This document shows positions 52,649 to 62,410 of a DNA stretch of 64,000 bases, one piece after another (position 1 is the stretch's first letter; every line of letters begins with the position of its first letter). Location: positions 310,001-374,000 of the forward strand of contig NZ_BMVK01000004.1 in NCBI RefSeq assembly GCF_014650675.1, in the 5' to 3' direction. The stretch comes from Streptomyces anulatus (GTDB lineage: Bacteria; Actinomycetota; Actinomycetes; Streptomycetales; Streptomycetaceae). Both the position numbers and the translations under genes were made by a program. The notes beneath the pieces are model-generated. The model saw nothing but the letters and a program-made list of their open reading frames with translations. It made no database searches and had not been told where the DNA came from.

Positions 52649-54043
52649 TCACTTCCGCTCGTACGCGGCCATCGCGGCCCGCACCCCGGGGGAGAACAGC
52701 GCGGGACCCAGCGCGTCGGAGTGGGCGAGGCCCGCCGGGGACAGCCTGAGCAGACCGTCCGGCGCCGACGCGTCCAGCCAGCCCCGGGCCGCGAACCCCG
52801 CCAGCTCGGCGGGGAAGTCCGCGCCCGGATCCGTGCCGAACCGTGCCCGGTAGTCCGCCACCGGCAGCCCGGCCGCCTGGAGCAGTGACTGCAGCAGATG
52901 CCGTCGGCGCGCCTCGCCGGCGTCGACGTACCGGCCGACCTCGGCCCGGGAGAAGTCCTCGGCGGCGGTGAAGCGGTCGATGATCGACCGGATCTCCCGC
53001 ATGTCCACCGCGTAGTCGAAGGAGTAGTGCAGGGCCGCCGTGTACGAACGCGCTCCGCAGCCCAGGCCGATCATGCCGTCGGTCTGGCAGGCGTAGTCCT
53101 CAGGACCCTCCTGCTCCCGCGGGGCGTCCGTCCGCCGGAACATCCGCATCGACACCTGCTCATAGCCGTGCGCCAGCAGATGGTCCCGCCCCACCGCGTA
53201 CAGCCGCAGCCGCTGCTCGTCCCAGGCGGCCTGCTCCAGGGCCTCCGCCTCGGCGCCGGCCGCCGCGCCCAGGCGGTGCAGACCGGTGAGCGGGCGGACG
53301 TACAACGGATACAGGTACAGCTCCTCCGGCCGCCAGGCCAGCGCCGCGTCCAGCGAGACGAGCCAGCTGCGCTCCGTCTGCCCGTCGATGCCGTAGATCA
53401 GGTCGATGTTCAGCACCGGGATCCGGGCCTCGCGGATCCGGCCGAGCGCCGCCTCCACATCGGCGCGGCGCTGCGGGCGGACCGCCGCCCGCGCCTCCTC
53501 GGCCACGAAACTCTGCACACCGATGCTGATCCTCGTCGCGCCCCGGTCGGCCAGCACCGCCAGCCGGTCCGCCGTCGCCGTGGACGGGGAGGTCTCCACC
53601 GACAGCGGCACCGAGCGGAGGTCGGCGCCCATCCGCTTCTCCGCTATGTCGCAGAGCCGTTCCAACTCACCCGCGGTCAGGAAGGTCGGCGTGCCGCCGC
53701 CGAACGCCGCCGCGGCGAACCGCACCGGCCCCTCGTCGCCCAGCGCGTCCCGCACGGCCCCGGCCTGCCTCTCCAACGCGTCCAGATAGCGCGTCGTCAG
53801 CTCCTCGGGCGCGCCGATCCGGGTGAAGAGGTTGCAGAAGCCGCAGCGGACCTCGCAGAACGGTATGTGGAGATAGAGGGAGAGCGCGTCCTTGGGCTCC
53901 GCCGCCCACAGCGACCGCAGCGACGGGCGGTCCTCCAACGGCCGGTAGGCCGTCTTGTGCGGATAGGCGTAGACATAACTCTCGTACGGCCGTACGGAGG
54001 GAAGCCCGGCGGTGGCCGCTTCCGCGGCGACGGTGGTGGTCAT
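52649..54043 (-). CDS. STM4012-family HemN-like radical SAM protein
   Basis: 464 residues. The radical SAM cluster CEVRCGFC is Cys63, Cys67, Cys70, preceded by LYLHIPF and followed by GGGTPTFL and a RISIGVQSF motif, the pattern of HemN/HemW-type enzymes. A HemN-like C-terminal region (about 330-460) is present. It is not coproporphyrinogen dehydrogenase by context. ATGA overlap with the upstream STM4013-like gene at 54040; the frame opens earlier but the ATG at 54043 has the family N-terminus (MTTTVAAEAA, then YESYVYAYPHKTAYRPL). Confidence 0.87.
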   Translation of the reverse strand: MTTTVAAEAATAGLPSVRPYESYVYAYPHKTAYRPLEDRPSLRSLWAAEPKDALSLYLHIPFCEVRCGFCNLFTRIGAPEELTTRYLDALERQAGAVRDALGDEGPVRFAAAAFGGGTPTFLTAGELERLCDIAEKRMGADLRSVPLSVETSPSTATADRLAVLADRGATRISIGVQSFVAEEARAAVRPQRRADVEAALGRIREARIPVLNIDLIYGIDGQTERSWLVSLDAALAWRPEELYLYPLYVRPLTGLHRLGAAAGAEAEALEQAAWDEQRLRLYAVGRDHLLAHGYEQVSMRMFRRTDAPREQEGPEDYACQTDGMIGLGCGARSYTAALHYSFDYAVDMREIRSIIDRFTAAEDFSRAEVGRYVDAGEARRRHLLQSLLQAAGLPVADYRARFGTDPGADFPAELAGFAARGWLDASAPDGLLRLSPAGLAHSDALGPALFSPGVRAAMAAYERK

Positions 54044-54933
54044 CGGGCGGCCCCCGGTTCGAGCGGTGCGGGTGGTTCGAGGAAGAAGTGCGCGTACGGC
54101 ACGGTCCAGACGGCCGGGTGGCCGAGCCGGTGACCGGTGTAGCCGTCGTCGCCGTAGGCGGTGCCGTGGTCGGAGCAGACGATCGCGAAGCACCGGCGCC
54201 GGCTGCTCGCCGCGGCGAAGAGCCGGCCGATGTGCCGGTCCACGTACTCCAGGGCCGCCGCGTGCGTGGCCCGGGAGTCGCCCGCCTCACGGGTCGCCCC
54301 GGGCAGATGGAACCAGTTCGGCTGATGCAGGGCGGACACGTTGACGAAGAGGAACAGCCGCTGCTCCCGGGGGAGCGCCGCGACGACCTGCTCCGCCCGG
54401 GCGACCTGCTCCTCGAACGAGGTGGGCGAGGCGACACCGAACCCGGGCTCCCAGTGGCTCTCCTGGAACATCCCGGGCAGCACCGAACCGAGCGGCCCCT
54501 GACGGTTGAAGAAGCCGACCCCGCCGACGCACACCGTGCGGTACCCCTCGGCGGCCAGCCCCGACACCAGATCCGGCGTGTCGAACACGAACGTGCCGTC
54601 CGCCGTCGTCTCACTGCCCGCGAACCGCGCCGCGAACAACCGGGGATGCGGCCCCGGGGAGGCGGGCGTCGGCAGGAACCCGGCGAACATCGCCTGGTGC
54701 GAGGCGTAGGTGAAGCTTCCCGGAGCGTGCCGCTCCTCCCAGCCGCCCCCGGGCAGATACCGGGCGAGGTTCGGGATGCGCCCGGCGGCCGCCAGCTCCA
54801 CGGCGACGTCGTACCGCAGGGTGTCCAGGGTGACCAGCAGCAGATCGTGGCTGCCCACGACCTCGCCCATGTCGGGCCGGCCGGACCCTCCGGGCGGCCG
54901 GGACGTGTCGGAGTCAGGAAGGGGTGACGGCAC
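54040..54933 (-). CDS. STM4013-family alkaline-phosphatase-superfamily hydrolase
   Basis: 297 residues. VTLDTLRYD carries Asp37 (metal) and Thr38, the nucleophile position of the alkaline phosphatase/sulfatase superfamily; FAIVCSDHGTAYGDDGYTGHRLGHP near residue 260 supplies Asp and His metal ligands. No signal peptide, so it is cytoplasmic, unlike most sulfatases. Likely acts on a phosphate or sulfate ester of the pathway product. GTG at 54933 follows AAGGA; it overlaps the STM4014-like stop by 20 bp and its own stop overlaps the STM4012-like start. Confidence 0.84.
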   Translation of the reverse strand: MPSPLPDSDTSRPPGGSGRPDMGEVVGSHDLLLVTLDTLRYDVAVELAAAGRIPNLARYLPGGGWEERHAPGSFTYASHQAMFAGFLPTPASPGPHPRLFAARFAGSETTADGTFVFDTPDLVSGLAAEGYRTVCVGGVGFFNRQGPLGSVLPGMFQESHWEPGFGVASPTSFEEQVARAEQVVAALPREQRLFLFVNVSALHQPNWFHLPGATREAGDSRATHAAALEYVDRHIGRLFAAASSRRRCFAIVCSDHGTAYGDDGYTGHRLGHPAVWTVPYAHFFLEPPAPLEPGAAR

Positions 54934-56071
54934 GGTGGTTCCTTGCTCGGTCCAGTACGGCGGCGACCTGCGCCGCATAGGTGTTCAGGCCCTCGGCGCC
55001 GCTGCCCGGCAGACCGGTCAGTCCGGGCAGCAGATCGCCGAAGGCGTTGACCTCGCCGACGGCGAAGCGCCGCCAGCCGGCCGTGGGCAGGAGGTCGACG
55101 CCCACACAGGGCGTCCCGGGGAAGCGGGCCGCCGCCCGCTCGCACATCGTCAGCGCCTCGCGCCAGGAGCCACCGGCCGCCGTCACGGCGGCCCGGACCT
55201 CGTCGAGGTCGCCCCGCGCTCCGCCCAGATGCAGATTGGTCATGGGGCTCGTGCTCGTCCGCACCACGGCGTGCGTCGCCCGGCCGCCGACCACCACGAT
55301 CCGCAGATCCGCGGCCCGTCCCCGCTGGGACGCCTTCGGCAGCCAGCGCTCGATGTGCAGCCCGTCCGGGGCGAGCGCGTCCACGATCGCGCCGACCTCC
55401 GTCTCCGAGGTGTAGCGCCGCACCCGCAGTGAGTTGAACAGCCGCCCCGAGGAGTCCCGCTCCACCGAGGTGCTCGCCCGGACCCGGCCGGGACCCGCGG
55501 TCTCCACCGCCAGCACCCCGGAGGCGGAGGAGCCGTGCGCGAGCTTCACGAACGCCCGGGGCGTCCGGTGCTCGCGCAGCAACTCCCGTACGTCGGACCA
55601 GCCCCGCACCGGGGCGGCCTCCGGGCCGGACGTCGGCGAGACGGGCACGGGGACCCCCGCGCGATCGAGAAGCCCGTGGCACAGCCGTTTGTCGAAGAGC
55701 ACGGCGATGTCACCGGGAGAGCCCAGCACCTCGGCGCCCGCGGCCGATGCCGCGACCGCCACCGCGTCCACCGCCGCGGTGAAGCGCGCGTACCACCGGG
55801 CCGAACCCTCCACCCGGGTCGGGTCGTCGACCCCGCGGAGCAGCCGCTCCACCTCGGCATCCTCACCGGGCGAATCGATCCGTACGGTCTCGCCCGCTTC
55901 GAACACCGCCTCGCCGCGCAGCACCTGGAGCCAGGACACGACCCGGGCCGGCGGCAGGCCGGCGGACCGCACGGCCTCCTCGAAGAAGGCGATGCGGCGG
56001 TTGTCCGGATTGCCGACGACCGCGAAACGCGGCACCGGGCCGTCCCCGCCGCTACTCACTGACCGCGACAT
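54914..56071 (-). CDS. STM4014-family ATP-grasp protein
   Basis: 385 residues. N-terminal Rossmann-like FAVVGNPDNRRIAFFEEAV, then ATP-grasp segments from about residue 130: FVKLAHGSSASGV (phosphate-binding loop), IERWLPKA, ADLRIVVVGG, and GVDLLP/GEVNAFGDLLPGL (Mg-binding Glu and Asn near residue 340). The pattern fits ATP-grasp ligases, which form amide or related bonds through an acyl phosphate. In this operon it could ligate an amino acid or peptide-like moiety. It overlaps the LRR gene at 56052 by 20 bp and the STM4013-like gene by 20 bp. Confidence 0.84.
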   Translation of the reverse strand: MSRSVSSGGDGPVPRFAVVGNPDNRRIAFFEEAVRSAGLPPARVVSWLQVLRGEAVFEAGETVRIDSPGEDAEVERLLRGVDDPTRVEGSARWYARFTAAVDAVAVAASAAGAEVLGSPGDIAVLFDKRLCHGLLDRAGVPVPVSPTSGPEAAPVRGWSDVRELLREHRTPRAFVKLAHGSSASGVLAVETAGPGRVRASTSVERDSSGRLFNSLRVRRYTSETEVGAIVDALAPDGLHIERWLPKASQRGRAADLRIVVVGGRATHAVVRTSTSPMTNLHLGGARGDLDEVRAAVTAAGGSWREALTMCERAAARFPGTPCVGVDLLPTAGWRRFAVGEVNAFGDLLPGLTGLPGSGAEGLNTYAAQVAAVLDRARNHRAVTPS

Positions 56072-57011
56072 AGTGTTCCGGTTCGGCGTCCTCGTCGTCC
56101 GGGTCCGCGTAGTCGTCCTCGGCCTCGCCCGCCTCGACGACGGCCGGGGCGCACGCGGTCCTGACGCGGTCCAGGACCGGCTCGGTGAGGTAGTGGTGGC
56201 GCAGATCGAGCGTGGACAGGTGGCTCAGGGGCTGCCCGTTGAGCAGGGCCTCGCCGCCGGTGTCGCTCAGGGTGCCCATCGACAGCGCCAGGGTCTCCAA
56301 CTGGGCGACGACGGGCGCGGAACCCACCGCGACGGCGATCTCGTCCTGGATCTCGCTGTTCTGCAGACCCAGGTGGCGGAGCCGGGGGAACACGCCGCCC
56401 GACAGGATCGGCCGGATGTCGTCGATGGTGGCGTCGCCGCCGTACCACGAACTGCCGAACCACAGGTCCAGCCGCTCCAGCGCGGGCAGTTCGCTCGCGG
56501 CGACCGCCCGCACCAGCCTGCCGGGCAGGCCTCCGGACTCGAAGCGCAGCGACTTCAGCGACGCATGGCGCAGCGGGCGCAGTCCCAGCCCTTCCTGACC
56601 GCAGCCGCGCACGGCGAACTCCTCCAGCAGCGGCAGCGCTTCGAGCACCGGGGTGACGTCGCACATCCGCAGCCAGGAGACCTCGCACTCCTCGCCCACC
56701 ACATCGGCGAGGAAGAGCCCGCGCAGGGACGGGAAGCGGTCCGCGTGGGCGACGATCAGCTCCATCACCGGGGCGAACGGGGTGTAGTCCTGACGCCACC
56801 AGGGGCCGATGAGGAGCGCCCGGACCCGTGTCGTGTCCACCGTCTCCAGGAACTGTTCCCACAGCGCGGGGAAGTCCGTGTCCTCGTCGTACGCGCACTC
56901 CAGCCGCCAGGCGACCGAGTCGGCGGCGGGCAGGGACCCGGACGACGGCACCGGGGTGTGGACCGGCAGCCCGTGGAAGCGGTCGAGATGATGGATGCCG
57001 AGATACGTCAT
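56052..57011 (-). CDS. STM4015-family leucine-rich-repeat protein, copy A
   Basis: 319 residues. An N-terminal 100-residue region (FHGLPVHTP, SVAWRLECAYDED) precedes leucine-rich repeats from about residue 130 (LPLLEEFAV, LKSLRF, LPALERLDL, FPRLRHLGL, QLETLAL, LSTLDLRHHYL). The C-terminus is acidic (EAEDDYADPDDEDAEPEH). It is paralogous to the next gene upstream. ATG at 57011, 5 bp after the stop of copy B. LRR surfaces bind proteins, so it may be a scaffold, recognition subunit or substrate of the operon's enzymes. Confidence 0.85.
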   Translation of the reverse strand: MTYLGIHHLDRFHGLPVHTPVPSSGSLPAADSVAWRLECAYDEDTDFPALWEQFLETVDTTRVRALLIGPWWRQDYTPFAPVMELIVAHADRFPSLRGLFLADVVGEECEVSWLRMCDVTPVLEALPLLEEFAVRGCGQEGLGLRPLRHASLKSLRFESGGLPGRLVRAVAASELPALERLDLWFGSSWYGGDATIDDIRPILSGGVFPRLRHLGLQNSEIQDEIAVAVGSAPVVAQLETLALSMGTLSDTGGEALLNGQPLSHLSTLDLRHHYLTEPVLDRVRTACAPAVVEAGEAEDDYADPDDEDAEPEHYVAVSE

Positions 57012-57016
57012 GACCC

Positions 57017-57967
57017 CTACTCCGAGACCGCGGTGTAGCGGCCCTCGGCACCCCGGTCGCCCCAGGGCTCGCACTTCTCGGAGAGATCGACGCGCACGCC
57101 GTGCGGCTCCAGGGCGGACCGGACCCGCTCCGCCATCGCGTCGGTGAGGAAGTGATGGTGGAGATCGAGGAGTTCCAGATGGGTCAGCGGCTGCCCTTCG
57201 AGCAGGGCGGCGGCCCCTTCGTCTCCCAGCGTCCCGTTCGACAGGTCGAGAACCCGCAACTGGGCGACGACCGGAGCCGAGGCCACGGCCGACGCGATCT
57301 CGTTCTGGATCTCGCTGTTGCGCACGCCCAGGTGGTTCAGCCGGGGGAAACGGGTGCCGGAGAGCAGCGGAGCGAGATCGGCGAGACTGGTGTTCCCCTC
57401 GTAGGCGGACACACCGAGCCAGAGGTCCAGCCGCTCCAGCGCGGGCAGTTCGCTGTCCAGCACCCCGCGCACCACCTCGCTGGGCAGCCCGCCCGCCTGT
57501 ATGGTCAGCGCCCGCAGCCGCTCGTGCTTCGCCGGCGGGAACACCAGCTCCGATCCGCCGCGCACACCGAGCTCCGCCAGCGCCGGGAAGGCGGCCAGCA
57601 GCGCCGTGACGTCGGACTGCTGGATCCAGGTGATCTCGGCCTGCTCCGCCTCCAGATCACCGACGAACACCGCCTCCAGCGAGGTCAGCCGGCCGGCGGC
57701 GGCGATCACCAGGTCGATCGGAACCGAGGAGTTCTCCTCGTACGCCTCGCCCCACTGGCCGATGATCAGGGCCCGGACGCCGGCCGGGTCGACCTTGTCC
57801 AGGAAGTCGGCGAACTCCTCCTCCCAGGGCCGGTCGTCGTCGTACGGGTCGACGGAGACACGCCAGGCCACGGCGTCCGCGGCGGGCCAGGAGCCCTCGT
57901 CGGTCGTGTGCTGGAAGTCGACGACCGGAAGGCCGCCGAACTCGTGCAGATGCTGCGCACCGTACAT
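57017..57967 (-). CDS. STM4015-family leucine-rich-repeat protein, copy B
   Basis: 316 residues and clearly related to copy A along its whole length: LPVVDFQHT, DAVAWRVSVDPYDDD, RALIIGQWGEAYEENSS, LPALERLDLWLG, FPRLNHLGVRNSEIQNEIASAVASAPVVAQLRVLDL. Copy A reads LPALERLDLWFG and LGLQNSEIQDEIAVAVGSAPVVAQLETLAL at the matching sites. The C-terminus is mixed, less acidic than copy A. First gene of the operon; ATG at 57967 preceded by AGGAG and a duplicated 14-bp leader sequence. Paralogy suggests heterodimer or subfunctionalised recognition. Confidence 0.85.
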   Translation of the reverse strand: MYGAQHLHEFGGLPVVDFQHTTDEGSWPAADAVAWRVSVDPYDDDRPWEEEFADFLDKVDPAGVRALIIGQWGEAYEENSSVPIDLVIAAAGRLTSLEAVFVGDLEAEQAEITWIQQSDVTALLAAFPALAELGVRGGSELVFPPAKHERLRALTIQAGGLPSEVVRGVLDSELPALERLDLWLGVSAYEGNTSLADLAPLLSGTRFPRLNHLGVRNSEIQNEIASAVASAPVVAQLRVLDLSNGTLGDEGAAALLEGQPLTHLELLDLHHHFLTDAMAERVRSALEPHGVRVDLSEKCEPWGDRGAEGRYTAVSE

Positions 57968-57982
57968 GGCCCTGAACTCCTG

Positions 57983-58010
57983 ATCCTGGGGACTGCATCC
58001 TGGGGACTGC
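57983..58010 (-). repeat. 14-bp tandem duplication in the STM4015-like leader
   Basis: ATCCTGGGGACTGC occurs twice back to back, 16 bp upstream of the ATG on the minus strand and next to the AGGAG ribosome site (about 57977-57981). It may be a duplication in the leader or a regulatory site. Confidence 0.8.
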
Positions 58011-58156
58011 TGATGTCCGCAAGGTTTATCAAGCCGCACTGACAACGCGGCGACCGGGACCCGTCCACGACGCTCGCGACGGTCCGTTGTCAGACCCTGC
58101 CCGTAGCGTTTTTCCCGTGGTCGGCACAGCGGGTGCCGCTACCGAGGGGAGACGCT

Positions 58157-58483
58157 GTGTACCGGCAGGGCGATGTACTGATCATGGAGCTGGAGGAGTC
58201 GGCGGTGCCCGCCCCCTTCCTGGAGGCCCCGGGCGAACTGCGCGACGGGCGGGGGCGGCTGGTGCTCGCCCTGGGAGAGGTCACCGGACACGCGCACGCC
58301 GTGCAGGGCCCCGGCCGGCTGATCCGGGAAGCGGGTCAGTTCGGCCCGATGCTGCTCCATCTCCCCGAGGGCGGGCGGGTGGTGCACGAGGAGCACGCGG
58401 TGATCCCGCTCCCCAAGGGCTGGTTCCGCGTCGTGCGCCAGCGGGAGTACGCCCCCGGCGCGATCCGCATCGTGGCGGACTGA
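58157..58483 (+). CDS. 108-residue protein of unknown function
   Basis: 108 residues, soluble and beta-rich looking: YRQGDVLIMELEESAVP, GRLVLALGEVTGHAHAV, GGRVVHEEHAVIPLPKGWFRVVRQREY. I do not recognise a domain. It precedes a DUF6745 gene by 85 bp on the same strand. From memory the two are neighbours in other actinomycetes. GTG at 58157 has GGGGAGA five bases upstream; the earlier in-frame ATG at 58133 lacks one. Confidence 0.68.
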   Translation: MYRQGDVLIMELEESAVPAPFLEAPGELRDGRGRLVLALGEVTGHAHAVQGPGRLIREAGQFGPMLLHLPEGGRVVHEEHAVIPLPKGWFRVVRQREYAPGAIRIVAD

Positions 58484-58510
58484 CCGCTCCGCCATGCCGG
58501 AGCACGCACA

Positions 58511-58548
58511 GCCATCCAGAACGAGCACGGCCATTCAGAACGAGCACA
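58511..58548 (+). repeat. 19-bp tandem repeat upstream of DUF6745 gene
   Basis: GCCATCCAGAACGAGCACG at 58511-58529 is followed directly by GCCATTCAGAACGAGCACA at 58530-58548 (17 of 19 identical), ending 20 bp before the ATG at 58569. Confidence 0.8.
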
Positions 58549-58568
58549 GCAGGGGACGGGGACAACCG

Positions 58569-59570
58569 ATGCAGAACGTGAATTCCTGGCGGAGCGTTGC
58601 GGCGGCGACCGGCCGGGCGGACCGGGCGGCGGCCGAGGCCGGTGTGCGGCGCGCCTATCGCACCGCCGGCCTGGCCGAGCCGGACCGGATCATCTGGGCC
58701 GCATCGCCCCGGGCCGCCGTCGAAACGGTGGAGAAGCTGGCCGACGCCGGACGGTCGGTGCGCGAGGAGGTCCGCACCCGCCCGTGGGCCGAGGAACGCC
58801 GCCGGATGTACGACGAACTGGGCCCGGCGGGCTGGTCGGCGCTCTGGTCCGCCACCGGGGCCCAGCTGTGGGAGACCACGGGCGCACTCGCCGAGCGGAT
58901 ACGGACCGGCGTCGTCGCCGACCTGGCGCCCCGGCCCGAGGACGAGGGGGCCGTGCGGCTGGTGCTCCTGGACGCCGTGCTCGGCCAGCACGACGCCGCC
59001 TGGCTCGCGGCCTTCGACGGGCGGGGGGACCGGCTGACGGGCCTCGCGGAGGTGGCCCGCAACGCCGGCTGGTGGTGGCCCTACGAGCATGCCGCGGTCA
59101 TCAGTGAGCGGCCCGACGTCCTCCACCGCGACGAGGCGGGCCGCCTCGACCACGGCGAGGGACCGGCCCTCGCCTACGGGGACGGCTTCGCCCTCCACGC
59201 CTGGCGCGGCATGCCCGTTCCCGCCGCGTTCCTGGCCGAGCTGCCCTCCCTCACGCCGGAGCGGATCCGCTCCGAGGAGAACGCGGAGCTGCGCCGCGTG
59301 ATGCTGGAGTACTACGGCTACGACCGGTATCTCAGCGAGTCGGGCGCCGAGCCCGTCCACCGCGACGAGACGGGCATCCTCTGGCGCATCGCACTCGACG
59401 GCGACGAGGACGTGGTGATGGTCGAGGTGGTCAACTCCACCCCCGAGCCGGACGGCACGTACCGCACCTACTGGCTGCGTGTGCCGCCCGCCACCCGGAC
59501 CGCGAAGGACGGCGTCGCCTGGACGTTCGGACTGGACGGGGCGGCCTACGCACCGGTGCGCCAGACCTGA
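58569..59570 (+). CDS. DUF6745-domain protein
   Basis: 333 residues. Recognised as the DUF6745 type by the middle segment: RADRAAAEAGVRRAYRTAGLAEPDRIIWAASPRAAVE, then WWPYEHAAVISERPDVLHRDEAGRLDHGEGPALAYGDGFALHAWRG. These proteins occur in Streptomyces and other actinomycetes; I know of no established function. It has no signal peptide or membrane helix. The ribosome site is weak (GGGGACAACC). It is next to the 108-residue gene, possibly as one unit. Confidence 0.72.
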   Translation: MQNVNSWRSVAAATGRADRAAAEAGVRRAYRTAGLAEPDRIIWAASPRAAVETVEKLADAGRSVREEVRTRPWAEERRRMYDELGPAGWSALWSATGAQLWETTGALAERIRTGVVADLAPRPEDEGAVRLVLLDAVLGQHDAAWLAAFDGRGDRLTGLAEVARNAGWWWPYEHAAVISERPDVLHRDEAGRLDHGEGPALAYGDGFALHAWRGMPVPAAFLAELPSLTPERIRSEENAELRRVMLEYYGYDRYLSESGAEPVHRDETGILWRIALDGDEDVVMVEVVNSTPEPDGTYRTYWLRVPPATRTAKDGVAWTFGLDGAAYAPVRQT

Positions 59571-59683
59571 CCCGAGGAGCCGGGGAGGGCAGAGGAGCCG
59601 GGACCGAGAGGTCGGGGAGCCGGGGAGGGGGCCGGGCGGGGGAGCACGGCGCGGCCGGTGCGCCGGGCGTGGGGGAGCGGCTG
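59571..59683. other. Purine-rich spacer with short repeats
   Basis: 113 bp between the convergent DUF6745 and TetR genes, dominated by GGAGCCGGG units (at least three). No gene is evident. Confidence 0.4.
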
Positions 59684-60894
<1,211 letters not shown>

Positions 60895-60996
60895 CGCCGC
60901 CGACGGCCGGGCCGGTTGCCCCGTTCAGCATCTTCTGCTCGCCCTGTCGTACATGCCGACCATAATGAGACGACACCGACTCCCTCAGGAGATGTT

Positions 60997-62196
60997 GTGA
61001 CCGGCGCTGACTACCTGCTTCCGTTCCGCACGAAACTGCGCTCGATGCGCACCGAGTCCTTCGGGGCCGATCCGGCCGGAGCGCGGATGGAGCGCATCCG
61101 CCGCTCGCCCCATTTCGTCGACGGGGTGTTCCAGAACCCGGTGGGGGCCCGGACCAGGCCCTCCGGGTCCACCGTCGAATTCGCCAAGATCTACTTCCAC
61201 AAGGAGCAGCGGGCCCGCAGGACGCCGACCGGCACCGTGCCCGTCCACGCCACGACCCTCGCCGATCTGGCCGCGCCCCCCGCCACCGGGCTCCGGCTGA
61301 CCTGGATGGGCCACTCCAGCGTGCTGGCGGAGATCGACGGACGGCGGATCCTGTTCGACCCGGTCTGGGGCGAGCGCTGTTCCCCGTTCCCGTTCGCCGG
61401 GCCCAAGCGTCTGCACCCCACTCCGCTGTCGCTGGCAGCGCTCGGACCCGTCGACGTGGTCGTGATCTCCCACGACCACTACGACCACCTCGACCTGCCG
61501 ACGATCCGTGCCCTGGCCGGAACCGACACGGTCTTCGCCGTGCCGCTCGGGGTCGGAGCCCATCTGGAGCGCTGGGGCGTCCCCCCGAACCGGATGCACG
61601 AGCTCGACTGGAACGAGACCGCGACCGTCGCCGGAATCAGCCTCACCGCCACCCCCGCACGCCACTTCTGCGGCCGCGGGCTGCGCAACCAGCAGCACAC
61701 CCTCTGGGCGTCGTGGGTCGTCACGGGCCCGGAGCACCGGATCTACCACAGCGGGGACACCGGCTATTTCCCCGGCTTCCGGGACATCGGGGCCGAGCAC
61801 GGGCCCTTCGACGCCACCATGATCCAGATCGGCGCGTACTCGGAGTACTGGCCGGACATCCACATGACCCCCGCCGAAGGCATGCTTGCCCACCTGGACC
61901 TCCAGGGCGGGCGCCCGCACGGTGTGCTGCTGCCGATCCACTGGGGCACCTTCAATCTGGCGCCGCACCCCTGGGCGGAGCCCGGGGAGTGGACGAAGGA
62001 CGCCGGCGAGGAGGCCGGGCAGGCGGTGGCGTTCCCCCGGCCGGGCGAACCGTTCGAACCGGCGGGGAAGCTCCCGGCCGAGGCATGGTGGCGCGCGGTG
62101 TCCCAGCCGATCGCGCACCCGTGGCGGCGCCCTCGGGGCGCGGAGAGCGTGGCCGAGACGAGCAGGGGCGATATGGACCTCGCGGGCGAGCGGTGA
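60997..62196 (+). CDS. Metallo-beta-lactamase-fold hydrolase (NAPE-PLD-like)
   Basis: 399 residues. HDHYDHLD (metal motif near residue 160), HSGDTGYFPGF and IHWGTFNLAPHPW complete the MBL metal-site set in the arrangement of NAPE-PLD/UlaG-type hydrolases. Likely acts on phospho- or phosphodiester-containing substrates, such as phospholipids. GTG at 60997 has AGGAG 5 bp upstream; the upstream frame is open but lacks family sequence. Monocistronic. Confidence 0.88.
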   Translation: MTGADYLLPFRTKLRSMRTESFGADPAGARMERIRRSPHFVDGVFQNPVGARTRPSGSTVEFAKIYFHKEQRARRTPTGTVPVHATTLADLAAPPATGLRLTWMGHSSVLAEIDGRRILFDPVWGERCSPFPFAGPKRLHPTPLSLAALGPVDVVVISHDHYDHLDLPTIRALAGTDTVFAVPLGVGAHLERWGVPPNRMHELDWNETATVAGISLTATPARHFCGRGLRNQQHTLWASWVVTGPEHRIYHSGDTGYFPGFRDIGAEHGPFDATMIQIGAYSEYWPDIHMTPAEGMLAHLDLQGGRPHGVLLPIHWGTFNLAPHPWAEPGEWTKDAGEEAGQAVAFPRPGEPFEPAGKLPAEAWWRAVSQPIAHPWRRPRGAESVAETSRGDMDLAGER

Positions 62197-62410
62197 CATC
62201 GGGCCGGTGACGAGCTGGGGGAGCCGGTCCGGTACGCGCGGTGAAGACCGCTCGGAGCGGGGCGGCGCTCCGAGCCGGTCAGAGCCCCGAGGGATGACGG
62301 GAAAGCCAGTCGGCATGCCGATCGCGCAGCTGGTCAGGCTCGCCGGACGTGGCAAGGAATACGTAGAACACGATGCAGGGCGGACCTTTGCCGGCTGACA
62401 GCATGGCCAC

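Noticed and set aside
57983..58548. Short tandem repeats as a CRISPR array
   Set aside because: Only two copies at each place, no regular spacers and no cas genes in the window.
62279..62410. Minus-strand frame ending near 62279 upstream of the GNAT gene
   Set aside because: Mixed third-position GC, no recognisable domain, mostly antisense to the GNAT gene. No gene fragment was convincing.
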